Part shown: in pieces, positions 16,098 through 24,124 of the stretch | Position numbering within the stretch: position 1 is the first letter of the stretch | Layout of the letters: the number at the start of each line of letters is the position of its first letter | Assembly (NCBI GenBank): GCA_036419695.1 | Contig: CP143946.1 | Location: 124,001 to 188,000, forward strand | DNA: 64,000 nucleotides | Direction: 5' to 3' | Source: [Clostridium] symbiosum | Lineage (GTDB): Bacteria; Bacillota; Clostridia; Lachnospirales; Lachnospiraceae | Translations under genes and position numbers: made by a program | Notes under the pieces: generated by a model | What the model was told of the DNA's origin: nothing | Database searches by the model: none | The model's input: the letters and a program-made list of their open reading frames with translations, nothing else

Positions 16098-17327
16098 CTG
16101 TACACAGATTATTACAGAAAATATGCAGGAGTATTGATCCGGGCGGCCCTGGATTTACAGCCGGGGGAAGTGCTTGTGATCAATGCGGCTCCATGGGACT
16201 GCGAATTTGTCCGGACGGTGACGGAGGCCGCTTATGAGGCGGGCGCGGCCTATGTGCGCTGCGATTATGTGGATCCGGAGGAAGACCGGCAGCGGTGTCT
16301 CCATTCGCGGGAAGAATATCTGGATTACTATCCGGAGTGGGTGACGGATTACATGTGCAGTTATGCGGAACAGGGCGTGGCGATCCTGGATTTGCTGCCG
16401 CCCGTATTTGGCGCCGCAGATTCTGCGCTGACGGAAAAGCTGGCGGCAGTCCGGAAACTCCGGGCCAGGTCGGGGGACCGTTACAATAAGGCCAGGTCGG
16501 CAAAGGGAGTTACCTGGGTCAAGAGCTCTCTGCCCTCCGTCGGATGGGCGGAGACGGTATATCCCGGATTAAAGGGAGAGGAAGCAATACAAAGGCTGTG
16601 GGAGGCCCTGATCCCGATCCTGCGCCTGGACAGGGAAGACCCGGTACAGGCCTGGCTGGACCATAAGCGCGGGCTGCAGGAGAAAAAGGCGGCGCTGGAT
16701 GCGATGCATCTCAGAAAACTCAGGTTTGAGGGCCCGGGTACGGAATTGACCGTGGAGCTGGCGGAAAATTCCGGCTGGACCGGCGGCTGTGACAGGAACA
16801 AGAGGACGGGGAGGGAATACATTCCCAATATTCCCACGGAAGAACTGTTTGCAGCGCCTCATAAACACCGGATCAACGGAACGGTAGCTGCGACAATGCC
16901 GTTAAATTATAACGGTTCCCTGATTGAGGGGATGCGGCTTGTAATTAAGGACGGCAGAGTGGTGGAATATGGAGCGGATTCGGGGCTGGAGGCATTAAAG
17001 GGGATATTGGAGACCGATGAGGGTTCCCGTTATTTTGGGGAAACGGCTCTGGTTGCCGTCACTTCACCTATTTATCAGACCGGGACGATTTACTATAATA
17101 CCATTCTGGATGAGAACGCGGTATGCCACATGGCTCTGGGGCGTGCGCTTACCAGCGGCGTGCCGGGGGCTTCGTCGATGACGGAGGAGGAGCTGGAAAC
17201 AGCAGGGCTGAACCAGTGCAGTATTCACGTGGATTTCATGATAGGCTCGGAGGAACTCAAAGTGACGGCCGAGGATGGAAATGGGGATTCCGTGGTGTTG
17301 ATGGAACAGGGAACCTGGAAAATTTAA
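16098..17327 (+). CDS. M29-type aminopeptidase, probable non-AUG start
   Basis: Metal-dependent aminopeptidase of the M29 (AmpS/PepS/AmpT) family. C-terminal features include EFGADSG-like EYGADSGLE, ETALV and HMALGRAL, with DFMIGSEEL near the end. The first family-like residues (YRKYAGVLIRAALDLQPGE) begin upstream of any ATG or of the TTG at 16134. The frame is open to 16095 and the AGAGGGGG ribosome site at 16083-16090 points to CTG at 16098 (7-base gap) or ATT at 16095. With the CTG start the protein is 409 aa, the normal family length. It trims N-terminal residues from peptides, and shares a transcript with a peptide-binding lipoprotein 39 bases downstream. Confidence 0.8.
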   Translation: MYTDYYRKYAGVLIRAALDLQPGEVLVINAAPWDCEFVRTVTEAAYEAGAAYVRCDYVDPEEDRQRCLHSREEYLDYYPEWVTDYMCSYAEQGVAILDLLPPVFGAADSALTEKLAAVRKLRARSGDRYNKARSAKGVTWVKSSLPSVGWAETVYPGLKGEEAIQRLWEALIPILRLDREDPVQAWLDHKRGLQEKKAALDAMHLRKLRFEGPGTELTVELAENSGWTGGCDRNKRTGREYIPNIPTEELFAAPHKHRINGTVAATMPLNYNGSLIEGMRLVIKDGRVVEYGADSGLEALKGILETDEGSRYFGETALVAVTSPIYQTGTIYYNTILDENAVCHMALGRALTSGVPGASSMTEEELETAGLNQCSIHVDFMIGSEELKVTAEDGNGDSVVLMEQGTWKI

Positions 17328-17366
17328 CAAGAGATATCAAGACAGTAACAGGAAAAGGAGAGGGAC

Positions 17367-18905
17367 ATGAAAAAAGCTATTTTAATCATTTTGGCAGCAG
17401 CAATGGCATTATCTTTGGCAGGGTGCCAGGCAAAAACGGGCAGCGGCGAGGCGGAAGTGAAAGACGGGACTGTAAAGGATACCATTATCATGGGCCAGCC
17501 GGGGGACACGCCAAACCTTGACACACATAATAACCTGGACGGAAACGGAATGCGCGTTAACACGGTACTCTATGATCCGCTTCTCAGGATGGACAATGAG
17601 ACTTATGAAATCAGACCGTGTCTGGCCGAGTCATGGGAAATTTCCGACGACGGTACGGAATACGTTTTCCAGATTAAGCAGGGCGTCAAATTTTCCGACG
17701 GCAGCGATATGACCGTGGACGATGTGGTATTCTCCCTACAGAGAGGAATGACGAAACCGCTGGCAGTACCGAGTTTTGCCCGCGTGACGGCAGTTGATAA
17801 AGTGGATGACAGCCACGTCAAAGTAACGCTGGACGGACCGTACCCGGAATTTTTATTCGCCATGGCTCTTCCGACGGCTGGTATTTTCAGCAAGACGGCG
17901 TATGAGGCACAGGGGGAAAGTGAATTTTTCAACAATCCGGTTACGACCGGGCCATACAAGGTGGTAGACTGGAAACGCGGGGAACTGCTTACAATGGTGG
18001 CAAATGAGAATTACCATCTGGGAGCGGCTCCGATTAAGAATTTACAGTACCGGGTGATCACGGATCCGAACTCGGCGATATTGAGCCTGGAGGCGGGCGA
18101 CATCGATACCTATATACTGGTACAGCAGTCCAGCGTAAAACGTATCGAGGAAAATGAGAAGCTGGAAATGCTGCAGGGACCAACCTTTGGCCTTTCCTTT
18201 ATCCAGGTTAATACGGAAAAGCCTCCGTTTGATAATGTAAAAGCACGTCAGGCCCTCTGCTATGCAATCGATAAAGAAGCAATGCTGGACGGAATTCTCG
18301 ACGGCAATGGCATGATAATGGACACCTTTGTGACGGAAAACTACCTGGGATATACCGACAAAGTGGTAAAATATCCTTACGATCTGGAAAAGGCAAAGAC
18401 GCTGCTGGCAGCGGAGGGAATTGACGGAAGTGAGCCTCTTACGGCCATCCTCTATTCCCCGCAGGATTCCAAATTTGCTCAGATTCTTCAGAATTCCCTG
18501 GCAGAAATCGGCATAGAGCTGAAAATCTCCCAGATGGAACGTTCCGCCTATGAGGCAGCCTGCTTAAACGGCGAAGCCAACCTGATTGTAGGCAGCGGAA
18601 CCTATACGGCTCCGACGGTCGACGAAACATTGTACCCGACCATTCACTCTGACCAGATTGAAGTCCAGAACTTCAGCAAGTACGCCGACCCGCTGGCCGA
18701 TCAGTATCTGGAAGAGGCGCGTGTCACCCTTAACGAGGACGAGCGGGCTGCGATTTATGAAAAACTTCTTATCAAACTCAGCGAGGATGTGCCGGTTATC
18801 CCAACGGTGAGCGGATTCAATAATATAGCGATTAAAAAGGGACTGAAAGGCGTTGTTGTCAGCCCGTGGTCATTCTATAATGTGTATGATTTCAGTTGGG
18901 AATAG
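17367..18905 (+). CDS. Peptide/solute-binding lipoprotein (SBP_bac_5)
   Basis: Extracellular binding component of a peptide-type ABC importer, 512 aa. A signal peptide ends in the lipobox LAGC with lipidated C20. Family 5 motifs: LYDPLLRMD, LAESWEISDDGTEYVFQI split by KQGVKFSDG, and DNVKARQALCYAIDK. No permease or ATPase gene is adjacent, so it probably delivers to a transporter encoded elsewhere; the Opp system at 36268-40547 is one candidate. Cotranscribed with the M29 aminopeptidase, suggesting peptide or amide use. Confidence 0.92.
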   Translation: MKKAILIILAAAMALSLAGCQAKTGSGEAEVKDGTVKDTIIMGQPGDTPNLDTHNNLDGNGMRVNTVLYDPLLRMDNETYEIRPCLAESWEISDDGTEYVFQIKQGVKFSDGSDMTVDDVVFSLQRGMTKPLAVPSFARVTAVDKVDDSHVKVTLDGPYPEFLFAMALPTAGIFSKTAYEAQGESEFFNNPVTTGPYKVVDWKRGELLTMVANENYHLGAAPIKNLQYRVITDPNSAILSLEAGDIDTYILVQQSSVKRIEENEKLEMLQGPTFGLSFIQVNTEKPPFDNVKARQALCYAIDKEAMLDGILDGNGMIMDTFVTENYLGYTDKVVKYPYDLEKAKTLLAAEGIDGSEPLTAILYSPQDSKFAQILQNSLAEIGIELKISQMERSAYEAACLNGEANLIVGSGTYTAPTVDETLYPTIHSDQIEVQNFSKYADPLADQYLEEARVTLNEDERAAIYEKLLIKLSEDVPVIPTVSGFNNIAIKKGLKGVVVSPWSFYNVYDFSWE

Positions 18906-18926
18906 AGCGGCGGGAACATATGGAAC

Positions 18927-18961
18927 AGGGAGGGATATCTGTAAAGATACCCTCCCGTTTT
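18927..18961 (+). terminator. Rho-independent terminator
   Basis: Arms GGGAGGGATATCT and AGATACCCTCCC (one bulged A) around a GTAA loop, then GTTTT. Ends the aminopeptidase/binding-protein unit. Confidence 0.85.
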
Positions 18962-19081
18962 AGACGGCGGAAAAAGTTGTTTGCGTTGAAGAGTGTATAT
19001 TGTAATAATGAACAGGCAGTGTTTCATTTCCGTTTTTATCTGTGTTATACTGGAGTAAATCTGAAATTGAGGTGAATAAAG

Positions 19082-19774
19082 ATGAAGTATACACTGGAAG
19101 ACAGCCTGAAGGCGTGGGAAGCAAATGCAGAATTCTGGGACTCCGCGATGGGAGACAATTCGAATGAGTTTCACAGAAAAACAGTGCGGCCCAAAGTGAA
19201 TGAGCTGCTGGAGATTCAGCCGGATGATTATATTTTAGATATAGCATGCGGAAATGGAAATTATTCCGCTTATTTGGCAGAACGCGGTGCAAGTGTTGTT
19301 GCCTTTGACTACTCACCCAAAATGATTGAGCTGGCAAAAAAACGGCAGGCGCGTTTCTGCGATAAGATTGAATTTTGTGTTGCTGATGCAGCGAGCGAAA
19401 GCAGTTTGATGTCGCTGAAACGGCAGAGACTGTTTACCAAAGCGGTTTCCAATATGGCGATTATGGATATCCAGGAGGTTACAGACCTGTTTTACTGCGT
19501 CAACCGGATGATTTCCGATAACGGCATTTTTGTATTTGCCACCCAGCATCCCTGTTTTGTTACATTGACGGAACAATATATGACTCCGCACAGTTATTAC
19601 GGTGACGCAATCAAGGGACAGCCACGGGAACAATGCTATTATCACCGTTCCCTGCAGGATATCTTTCATCTCTGTTTTAAAAATGGATTTGTGATTGATG
19701 GTTTTTATGAAGAATGTTTTGGGAGTAAAGAAATTCCCGACATTATAATTGTAAGAGCAAGAAAAGTAGAATAA
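19082..19774 (+). CDS. Class I SAM-dependent methyltransferase
   Basis: 230 aa, Rossmann-type methyltransferase. The SAM-binding motif I is ILDIACGNGNYSAYLAERG (about 48-66), followed by the acidic motif VVAFDYSPKMIELA. The post-core segment HPCFVTL resembles small-molecule methyltransferases of the UbiE/COQ5-like group. Substrate unknown. Monocistronic, preceded by GAGGTGAATAAAG and followed directly by a family A repeat. Confidence 0.88.
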   Translation: MKYTLEDSLKAWEANAEFWDSAMGDNSNEFHRKTVRPKVNELLEIQPDDYILDIACGNGNYSAYLAERGASVVAFDYSPKMIELAKKRQARFCDKIEFCVADAASESSLMSLKRQRLFTKAVSNMAIMDIQEVTDLFYCVNRMISDNGIFVFATQHPCFVTLTEQYMTPHSYYGDAIKGQPREQCYYHRSLQDIFHLCFKNGFVIDGFYEECFGSKEIPDIIIVRARKVE

Positions 19775-19778
19775 AAGA

Positions 19779-20094
19779 TGGGGTGCCGGGGGAGTTTGTG
19801 AGTCTTCAGTCCCGGGCTGTAGGTTGTCGCGGGTGGGGAATCCGGGCAGAAAAAGTTCCTCCGGGAAACGCTTGCGCTCTTCGAAGTACATAGCGGTACT
19901 AACCTCGAAAAAACCTCGGTAAGTGCCGATGGACTTCAGGTTCCCTGCGGAATCTTTTTCTCCCTTCTTCCCCACAGGCAGATTATGATCCGGGACTGAA
20001 GACGCGTAGGTTTTCGCATCCCGAATCCCGGCCTGCGGCCGCTGTTCTGTTCTTATCCCTTCAGAGGGGGAGGGGGATCGTCGCAACCACTATG
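19779..20094 (+). repeat. Family A structured repeat, copy A1
   Basis: About 316-base non-coding element. Contains a perfect 14-bp inverted repeat, GTCTTCAGTCCCGG at 19802-19815 and its complement at 19990-20003. Nested inside is a second long imperfect stem joining 19836-19860 to 19949-19973 and a small hairpin at AGTAC/GTACT. The right end reads GTCGCAACCACTATG. Related copies lie at 56849-57169 and 57346-57690. Not coding: frames are not kept between copies. Confidence 0.85.
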
Positions 20095-20154
20095 TTCCTC
20101 CGAATGCTTCAAAATATCTGCTATCCGATCTCTGACTGGTTTAGTGAGATACCA

Positions 20155-20403
20155 TCAGACCGTAACAGTATCGCAGCTTCGTAGTGGCCGCGACAGGACC
20201 ATCCCCCTCACCACACCGGACATGGTCCGTTCCGGACGCGTCCTCCTCACCTCAGTTAAATCCTTAATAACCTTCAAAAACTCCCCCACAATTCCGTAGT
20301 CATCCACCCCGCAGAAAACCCGATTATAGCCGTCCTCGCTTTCGCGTTTTGCAATCACACCGTCGTGCCGGGAACCTGCTTTAGGCATGACAGAATGTAT
20401 CAT
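20155..20403 (-). CDS. Small hypothetical protein, C-terminus supplied by repeat end
   Basis: Frame of 82 codons from ATG 20403, which has AGGAGG four bases upstream. The first 55 residues (MIHSVMPKAGSRHDG onward) have a protein-like composition including FCGVDDYGIVGEFLKVIK, not recognised. The last 20 or so residues are read from the inverted family A end at 20180-20216, which suggests the original gene was truncated by that repeat. It may therefore be a gene remnant. Confidence 0.35.
   Translation of the reverse strand: MIHSVMPKAGSRHDGVIAKRESEDGYNRVFCGVDDYGIVGEFLKVIKDLTEVRRTRPERTMSGVVRGMVLSRPLRSCDTVTV
20180..20216 (-). repeat. Family A end fragment, inverted
   Basis: On the minus strand reads GGTGTGGTGAGGGGGATGG followed by GTCGCGGCCACTACG, matching the right end of family A with a small insertion. 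It faces copy A1 across 85 bases, the same arrangement as A2/A3. Confidence 0.7.
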
Positions 20404-20480
20404 GATGCCTCCTGTGAGTCTGCTCATTTATTCGTGCTATCATTTATGCTGTATTTTATGCTGAATTATCTCTGTTTTGG

Positions 20481-21857
20481 TTAAACCGCCGCTTCATTTT
20501 TATTCTGTGTCATGAGACTTACAATTACATAAGCCAGAAACGAAGGAATCAGTGGGAAAACGGAGGCGTAAGGAAGAGAAACCCCCATCTTATTGATAAC
20601 GACACAGGCAACTCCGGCGATAAAGCTTGCCAGCGCGCCCTGTCTGGTCGCTTTCTTCCAGAATATAGCCCCGACAATCATGACGAGTCCGCCGGCCGTA
20701 ATCAGTGTATAGGACAGTGAGAGGAGAGAGATAAGGCTGCTGAACTGAAGCGCGATAATCAGCGCAAAAATTCCAATGACAACGGAAGAAATCCGGCTCA
20801 GCCGGCCAAGGCTTTTTTCATCCGCATCCGGGTTAATGTGTTTGTGATAAATGTCACTCACGATATTTGCCGTAACGGTTACAAGAATACCGTCGCTGGT
20901 GGACATGACGGCTGCGCAGATGGAGGCGATTAAAAGACCTGCCAGGAGCGGAGGCATAGCTTCAAACAGTACCTGGAAAATGATTGTGCCGCTGGCTGCG
21001 TCCGGCCATAATGCCTTGCCGTACATTCCAATCATTACAGGGAGGGGAACAAACAGCAGAATCAGGCTGGCTCCCAGGATTGGCGCCATAATTGCGGTTT
21101 TTTCCTTTTTGCACGAGACGGTACGCTGGAAACCGGTGGAAGATACAAGTCCAAATAAGGCGGTCGGCCCCAGCATCATGATGAAGGTTTCTCCGTCGAA
21201 CGGGATCATCTCAAAACTTGTAGCCGGAAGATTCTGGGCCATGATGGCAAAACCGCCCTGGGTGGCAATAAAAATCATGGTGGCAATGACAGAAATCACA
21301 ATAACCGTAACCTGGATTACATCCGTCATCATAACGCCCCACAGGCCGGAGAGAGAAGAATAGATAATGACAATGGTCGTGGTGGCGATGGCGCCGGCCA
21401 GAGGATTCAGTCCGATGTATTGGAAAAGACGTTCACCGGCCATAATCTGCCCGGCCATAACGGCGATATTAGAAACCGCATTTAACAGGGCGACCGCAAT
21501 AGAGGTCATCTTATCGCCGTACCGTTGTTCAAGAAGATCCGACAGAGTTACGTAATTATTGCGGTATACGACGCGGGCCATGAAGATGGCAAAGAGATAG
21601 AAAGAGATTGCAGCCCCGACACCGTACCACATGCCTCCGATTCCGTAGGTGGCTCCGTATTCGGCGCCGCCTACAACAATGCCGTTACCAATGTGGGAGC
21701 CCATATAGGAACCGGTGACAAGCAGGAGTGTTCCCTGCTTGCCGGCGGTAAGAAAGTCCTGCATGTTTGAGCTGTGTTTTCTCCCCTGAAGGCCGATCAG
21801 GACCATCAAAGCCATATAAATAACCAGGATAATCAGAACGATAGTAAGATTACTCAT
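20481..21857 (-). CDS. Sodium:solute symporter (SSS family)
   Basis: Na+-coupled transporter with about 13 hydrophobic helices, 458 aa. Family blocks: helix 1 starts at the N-terminus after SNLTIVLIILVIY, GAEYGATYGIGGMWYG, and the SSS signature region around ALLNAVSNIAVMAGQI. I chose ATG 21857 with AAAGGGG upstream, giving the expected short N-terminus; the frame open to 21935 has no ribosome site. Last gene of the acyl-CoA operon, so it probably imports the carboxylic acid that the upstream enzymes activate (inference). Confidence 0.9.
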   Translation of the reverse strand: MSNLTIVLIILVIYMALMVLIGLQGRKHSSNMQDFLTAGKQGTLLLVTGSYMGSHIGNGIVVGGAEYGATYGIGGMWYGVGAAISFYLFAIFMARVVYRNNYVTLSDLLEQRYGDKMTSIAVALLNAVSNIAVMAGQIMAGERLFQYIGLNPLAGAIATTTIVIIYSSLSGLWGVMMTDVIQVTVIVISVIATMIFIATQGGFAIMAQNLPATSFEMIPFDGETFIMMLGPTALFGLVSSTGFQRTVSCKKEKTAIMAPILGASLILLFVPLPVMIGMYGKALWPDAASGTIIFQVLFEAMPPLLAGLLIASICAAVMSTSDGILVTVTANIVSDIYHKHINPDADEKSLGRLSRISSVVIGIFALIIALQFSSLISLLSLSYTLITAGGLVMIVGAIFWKKATRQGALASFIAGVACVVINKMGVSLPYASVFPLIPSFLAYVIVSLMTQNKNEAAV

Positions 21858-21996
21858 ATAATTCCCCTTTCTGCAACGCACTGCCATATTATTCCTGTGC
21901 CGTAAAATACGGTAATAGATAGGCAGCGCCTGCAATGAATCTGTGAATATCCACAGAAGTTAAGCCTGCATGGCAGCTTGGCAGGGAAGACCCGGG

Positions 21997-23289
21997 TTAT
22001 AATCCGAGTTTCTCTGCTTCATACTCCAGTTCCTCACGGAAACCGGGGTGTGCGATTCGTATCATTTCTTTTGCCCGCTCCTGAAGTGATTTTCCTATCA
22101 GGGTTGCAATGCCGTATTCCGTCACGACATACTCAACCGAAACACGGCTCAGTGAAACGGGAGTGCCGGGGGTGAAATACGGCACAATCTTGGAATATTT
22201 TCCGTTTCGTGTGGTCGATTCTATTACAATGATGGATTTACCATCCGGGCAGTTGGCCGCGCCGACGGCAAAATCCGCGATGCCGCCCATTCCGGAATAC
22301 TGGACTCCCTTCAGGTATTCGGCATTTCCCTGACCCAGCAGATCCATCTGGATTGCATTGTTGATTGCGGTCATTTTATTATTTCGGGCTATGGCTCCGG
22401 GATTCAGTACGTTATTGCACCGATCCAGCCGTATTTCCAGATTATTTGCCGCATAATCTAAAAGTTCCCGGGAACCGACAAGTTGTGTGCAGACAGAGAC
22501 GCCGGGGTTCAGCGCTTTTTTCTGATTCGTAACAATCCCTTTTTTCGTAAGTTCCATGAAAATATCGCCGTAAACCTCGGTATGAACCCCCAGATCGCGT
22601 GCATTTTCCAGATACATCAGAGAAGAAGAATTCAGCCTGCCGATGCCAACCTCTAAAGTAGCTCCGGTCTCAATCAATTCGGAAAGATAGCTGCCGATCC
22701 GTTTGTAAACGTCCCTGCGGTCATCCGAATCGTCAATCTGGCGGACATTCATCGGATAGCCGCGTCCTTCTACGATGAAGTCGAATTCTGAAATGTGCAT
22801 CACATTATCACCGTACACAAAGGGAATATATTCATTGATTTCCGCAATGACAAGCTCTGCTTCACGGCATACATCTGGAATCAGATCCGCAGAGTTGCCG
22901 AATGATACATATCCGTCTTTATCGGGTTTCGAAACCGTTGGAAGGGCAACATTGCACTTCAGGCCTTTCATTGCATTTTTTCTGTACCCCGAAAAGCCGC
23001 TGGGGAGATACTTTACCAGGCCGCGTTCCGCATAGCCACGGTTCAGGCTGTCCAGAAAACTGGTATAAACGGTGATTCCTTTTCCCAGGTTTTTAAGAAG
23101 ATGTAGAAAATTGGCTTCGGCACAAAAATAAACCACATCTTTCAGATCCGTTCTCAGTCCCAGCTTCTCCAGAAATGTCGCCGGTTCCCTGGCTCCGGAG
23201 GTAAGACTGTCGCCGTCTTTGATAAGGGATGCCGCTTTTTCGGCGCTGATTTTTTTATTTTCATATTCCTGTTCCCATAAACGTCCCAT
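21997..23289 (-). CDS. Acetyl-CoA hydrolase/transferase family CoA-transferase
   Basis: CoA-transferase of the 4-hydroxybutyrate/butyryl-CoA:acetate type, 430 aa, normal length. Visible: GSRELLDYAANN, the active-site Glu region GVHTEVYGDIFMEL, GMGGIADFAVGA and VVTEYGIATLIGKSLQERA. It would move CoA from an acyl-CoA (for example acetyl-CoA) to an incoming acid, activating it for the dehydrogenase and crotonase encoded upstream in the same transcript. GGAGG precedes the ATG. Donor and acceptor acids are not predictable from sequence alone. Confidence 0.9.
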   Translation of the reverse strand: MGRLWEQEYENKKISAEKAASLIKDGDSLTSGAREPATFLEKLGLRTDLKDVVYFCAEANFLHLLKNLGKGITVYTSFLDSLNRGYAERGLVKYLPSGFSGYRKNAMKGLKCNVALPTVSKPDKDGYVSFGNSADLIPDVCREAELVIAEINEYIPFVYGDNVMHISEFDFIVEGRGYPMNVRQIDDSDDRRDVYKRIGSYLSELIETGATLEVGIGRLNSSSLMYLENARDLGVHTEVYGDIFMELTKKGIVTNQKKALNPGVSVCTQLVGSRELLDYAANNLEIRLDRCNNVLNPGAIARNNKMTAINNAIQMDLLGQGNAEYLKGVQYSGMGGIADFAVGAANCPDGKSIIVIESTTRNGKYSKIVPYFTPGTPVSLSRVSVEYVVTEYGIATLIGKSLQERAKEMIRIAHPGFREELEYEAEKLGL

Positions 23290-23303
23290 AAAAACCTCCG
23301 GAG

Positions 23304-24104
23304 TTATTTATCATATTTTTTACTCAGGGCCTGTTTCAGGCCGCCGTTTTGGATATCGGTTTTGAATTCATCCACCTGGGATGTCTGCATGTAGGTCCGA
23401 CCGAGGTTAAACATCTCGGAAACGAAATCGATTGTTGAATGGAACCCCTGAAGCTCATAACATTTATTCAGGGAGTGCTTGATCATTTTCATGCTTTCGG
23501 GCGGTACGAGGGCAATCCGTTCAGCCGTTTTTAATGCCTCGTTCCGGAGTCTTTCGAAAGGAACCACCGTATTGACGACCCCCATCTCCGCCATCTCTTT
23601 GGCGGTAAAATATTTACTTAGATAAAAGAACTCCCTGACCTTGTTAAACGGCATTTTCCAGACCTCCATCGGTATTTCAGGGGTGTAGCCCAGAAGAATT
23701 TCAGGGTTACCAAAGGTGGCGTCTTCCGATGCGATGATGATATCGCTGAGCATGGCGAGGGTGACTCCTCCGCCGATACAATATCCCTGGATGGCTGCTA
23801 CGATTGGCTTGGGAAACCGCCACATCCGCATAAAGAACTCAATCTCATGGGCGGTGTCGGCGCGCCGCTCCACAATGCCGGTGATGTCGTTTTTCATGGA
23901 TTCTTTTAAGTCAAAACCTGCGGTAAACGCTTTTTCACCGGCGCCGCAGAGAATGACTACGCGCACCTGCGGATCATCCGCCGCTATTTTTAAGGATTCG
24001 TCGATTCCGTTAATAACGGCCGAATTCAATGCGTTGCGTTTGGCGGGCCGGTTGATGGTAATCCAGGCGATCTCACCCTGTTTTTCATATAGTAAATCAC
24101 TCAT
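23304..24104 (-). CDS. Enoyl-CoA hydratase/isomerase (crotonase) family, atypical active site
   Basis: Crotonase-fold enzyme, 266 aa. The oxyanion-hole segments AFTAGFDL and CIGGG (around Gly112) are present. In true hydratases two Glu residues act on the substrate; here the first position is Thr115 (GGGVTLAM in place of GGGCELAM) while the second, Glu135 in FGNPEI, is kept. The usual PGAGGTQRL loop reads YTPEIPMEVW. So simple enoyl-CoA hydration is doubtful; isomerase, racemase or hydrolase chemistry is possible. The ATG at 24104 follows AAGGAG; the longer frame starts inside the upstream gene. Second gene of the acyl-CoA operon. Confidence 0.85.
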   Translation of the reverse strand: MSDLLYEKQGEIAWITINRPAKRNALNSAVINGIDESLKIAADDPQVRVVILCGAGEKAFTAGFDLKESMKNDITGIVERRADTAHEIEFFMRMWRFPKPIVAAIQGYCIGGGVTLAMLSDIIIASEDATFGNPEILLGYTPEIPMEVWKMPFNKVREFFYLSKYFTAKEMAEMGVVNTVVPFERLRNEALKTAERIALVPPESMKMIKHSLNKCYELQGFHSTIDFVSEMFNLGRTYMQTSQVDEFKTDIQNGGLKQALSKKYDK

Positions 24105-24124
24105 AGTGTTCTCCTTTTCGTAAA

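Noticed and set aside
16180..16868. Antisense frames in the aminopeptidase gene
   Set aside because: Overlap a gene of full family length and contain Pro/Arg-rich shadow sequence.
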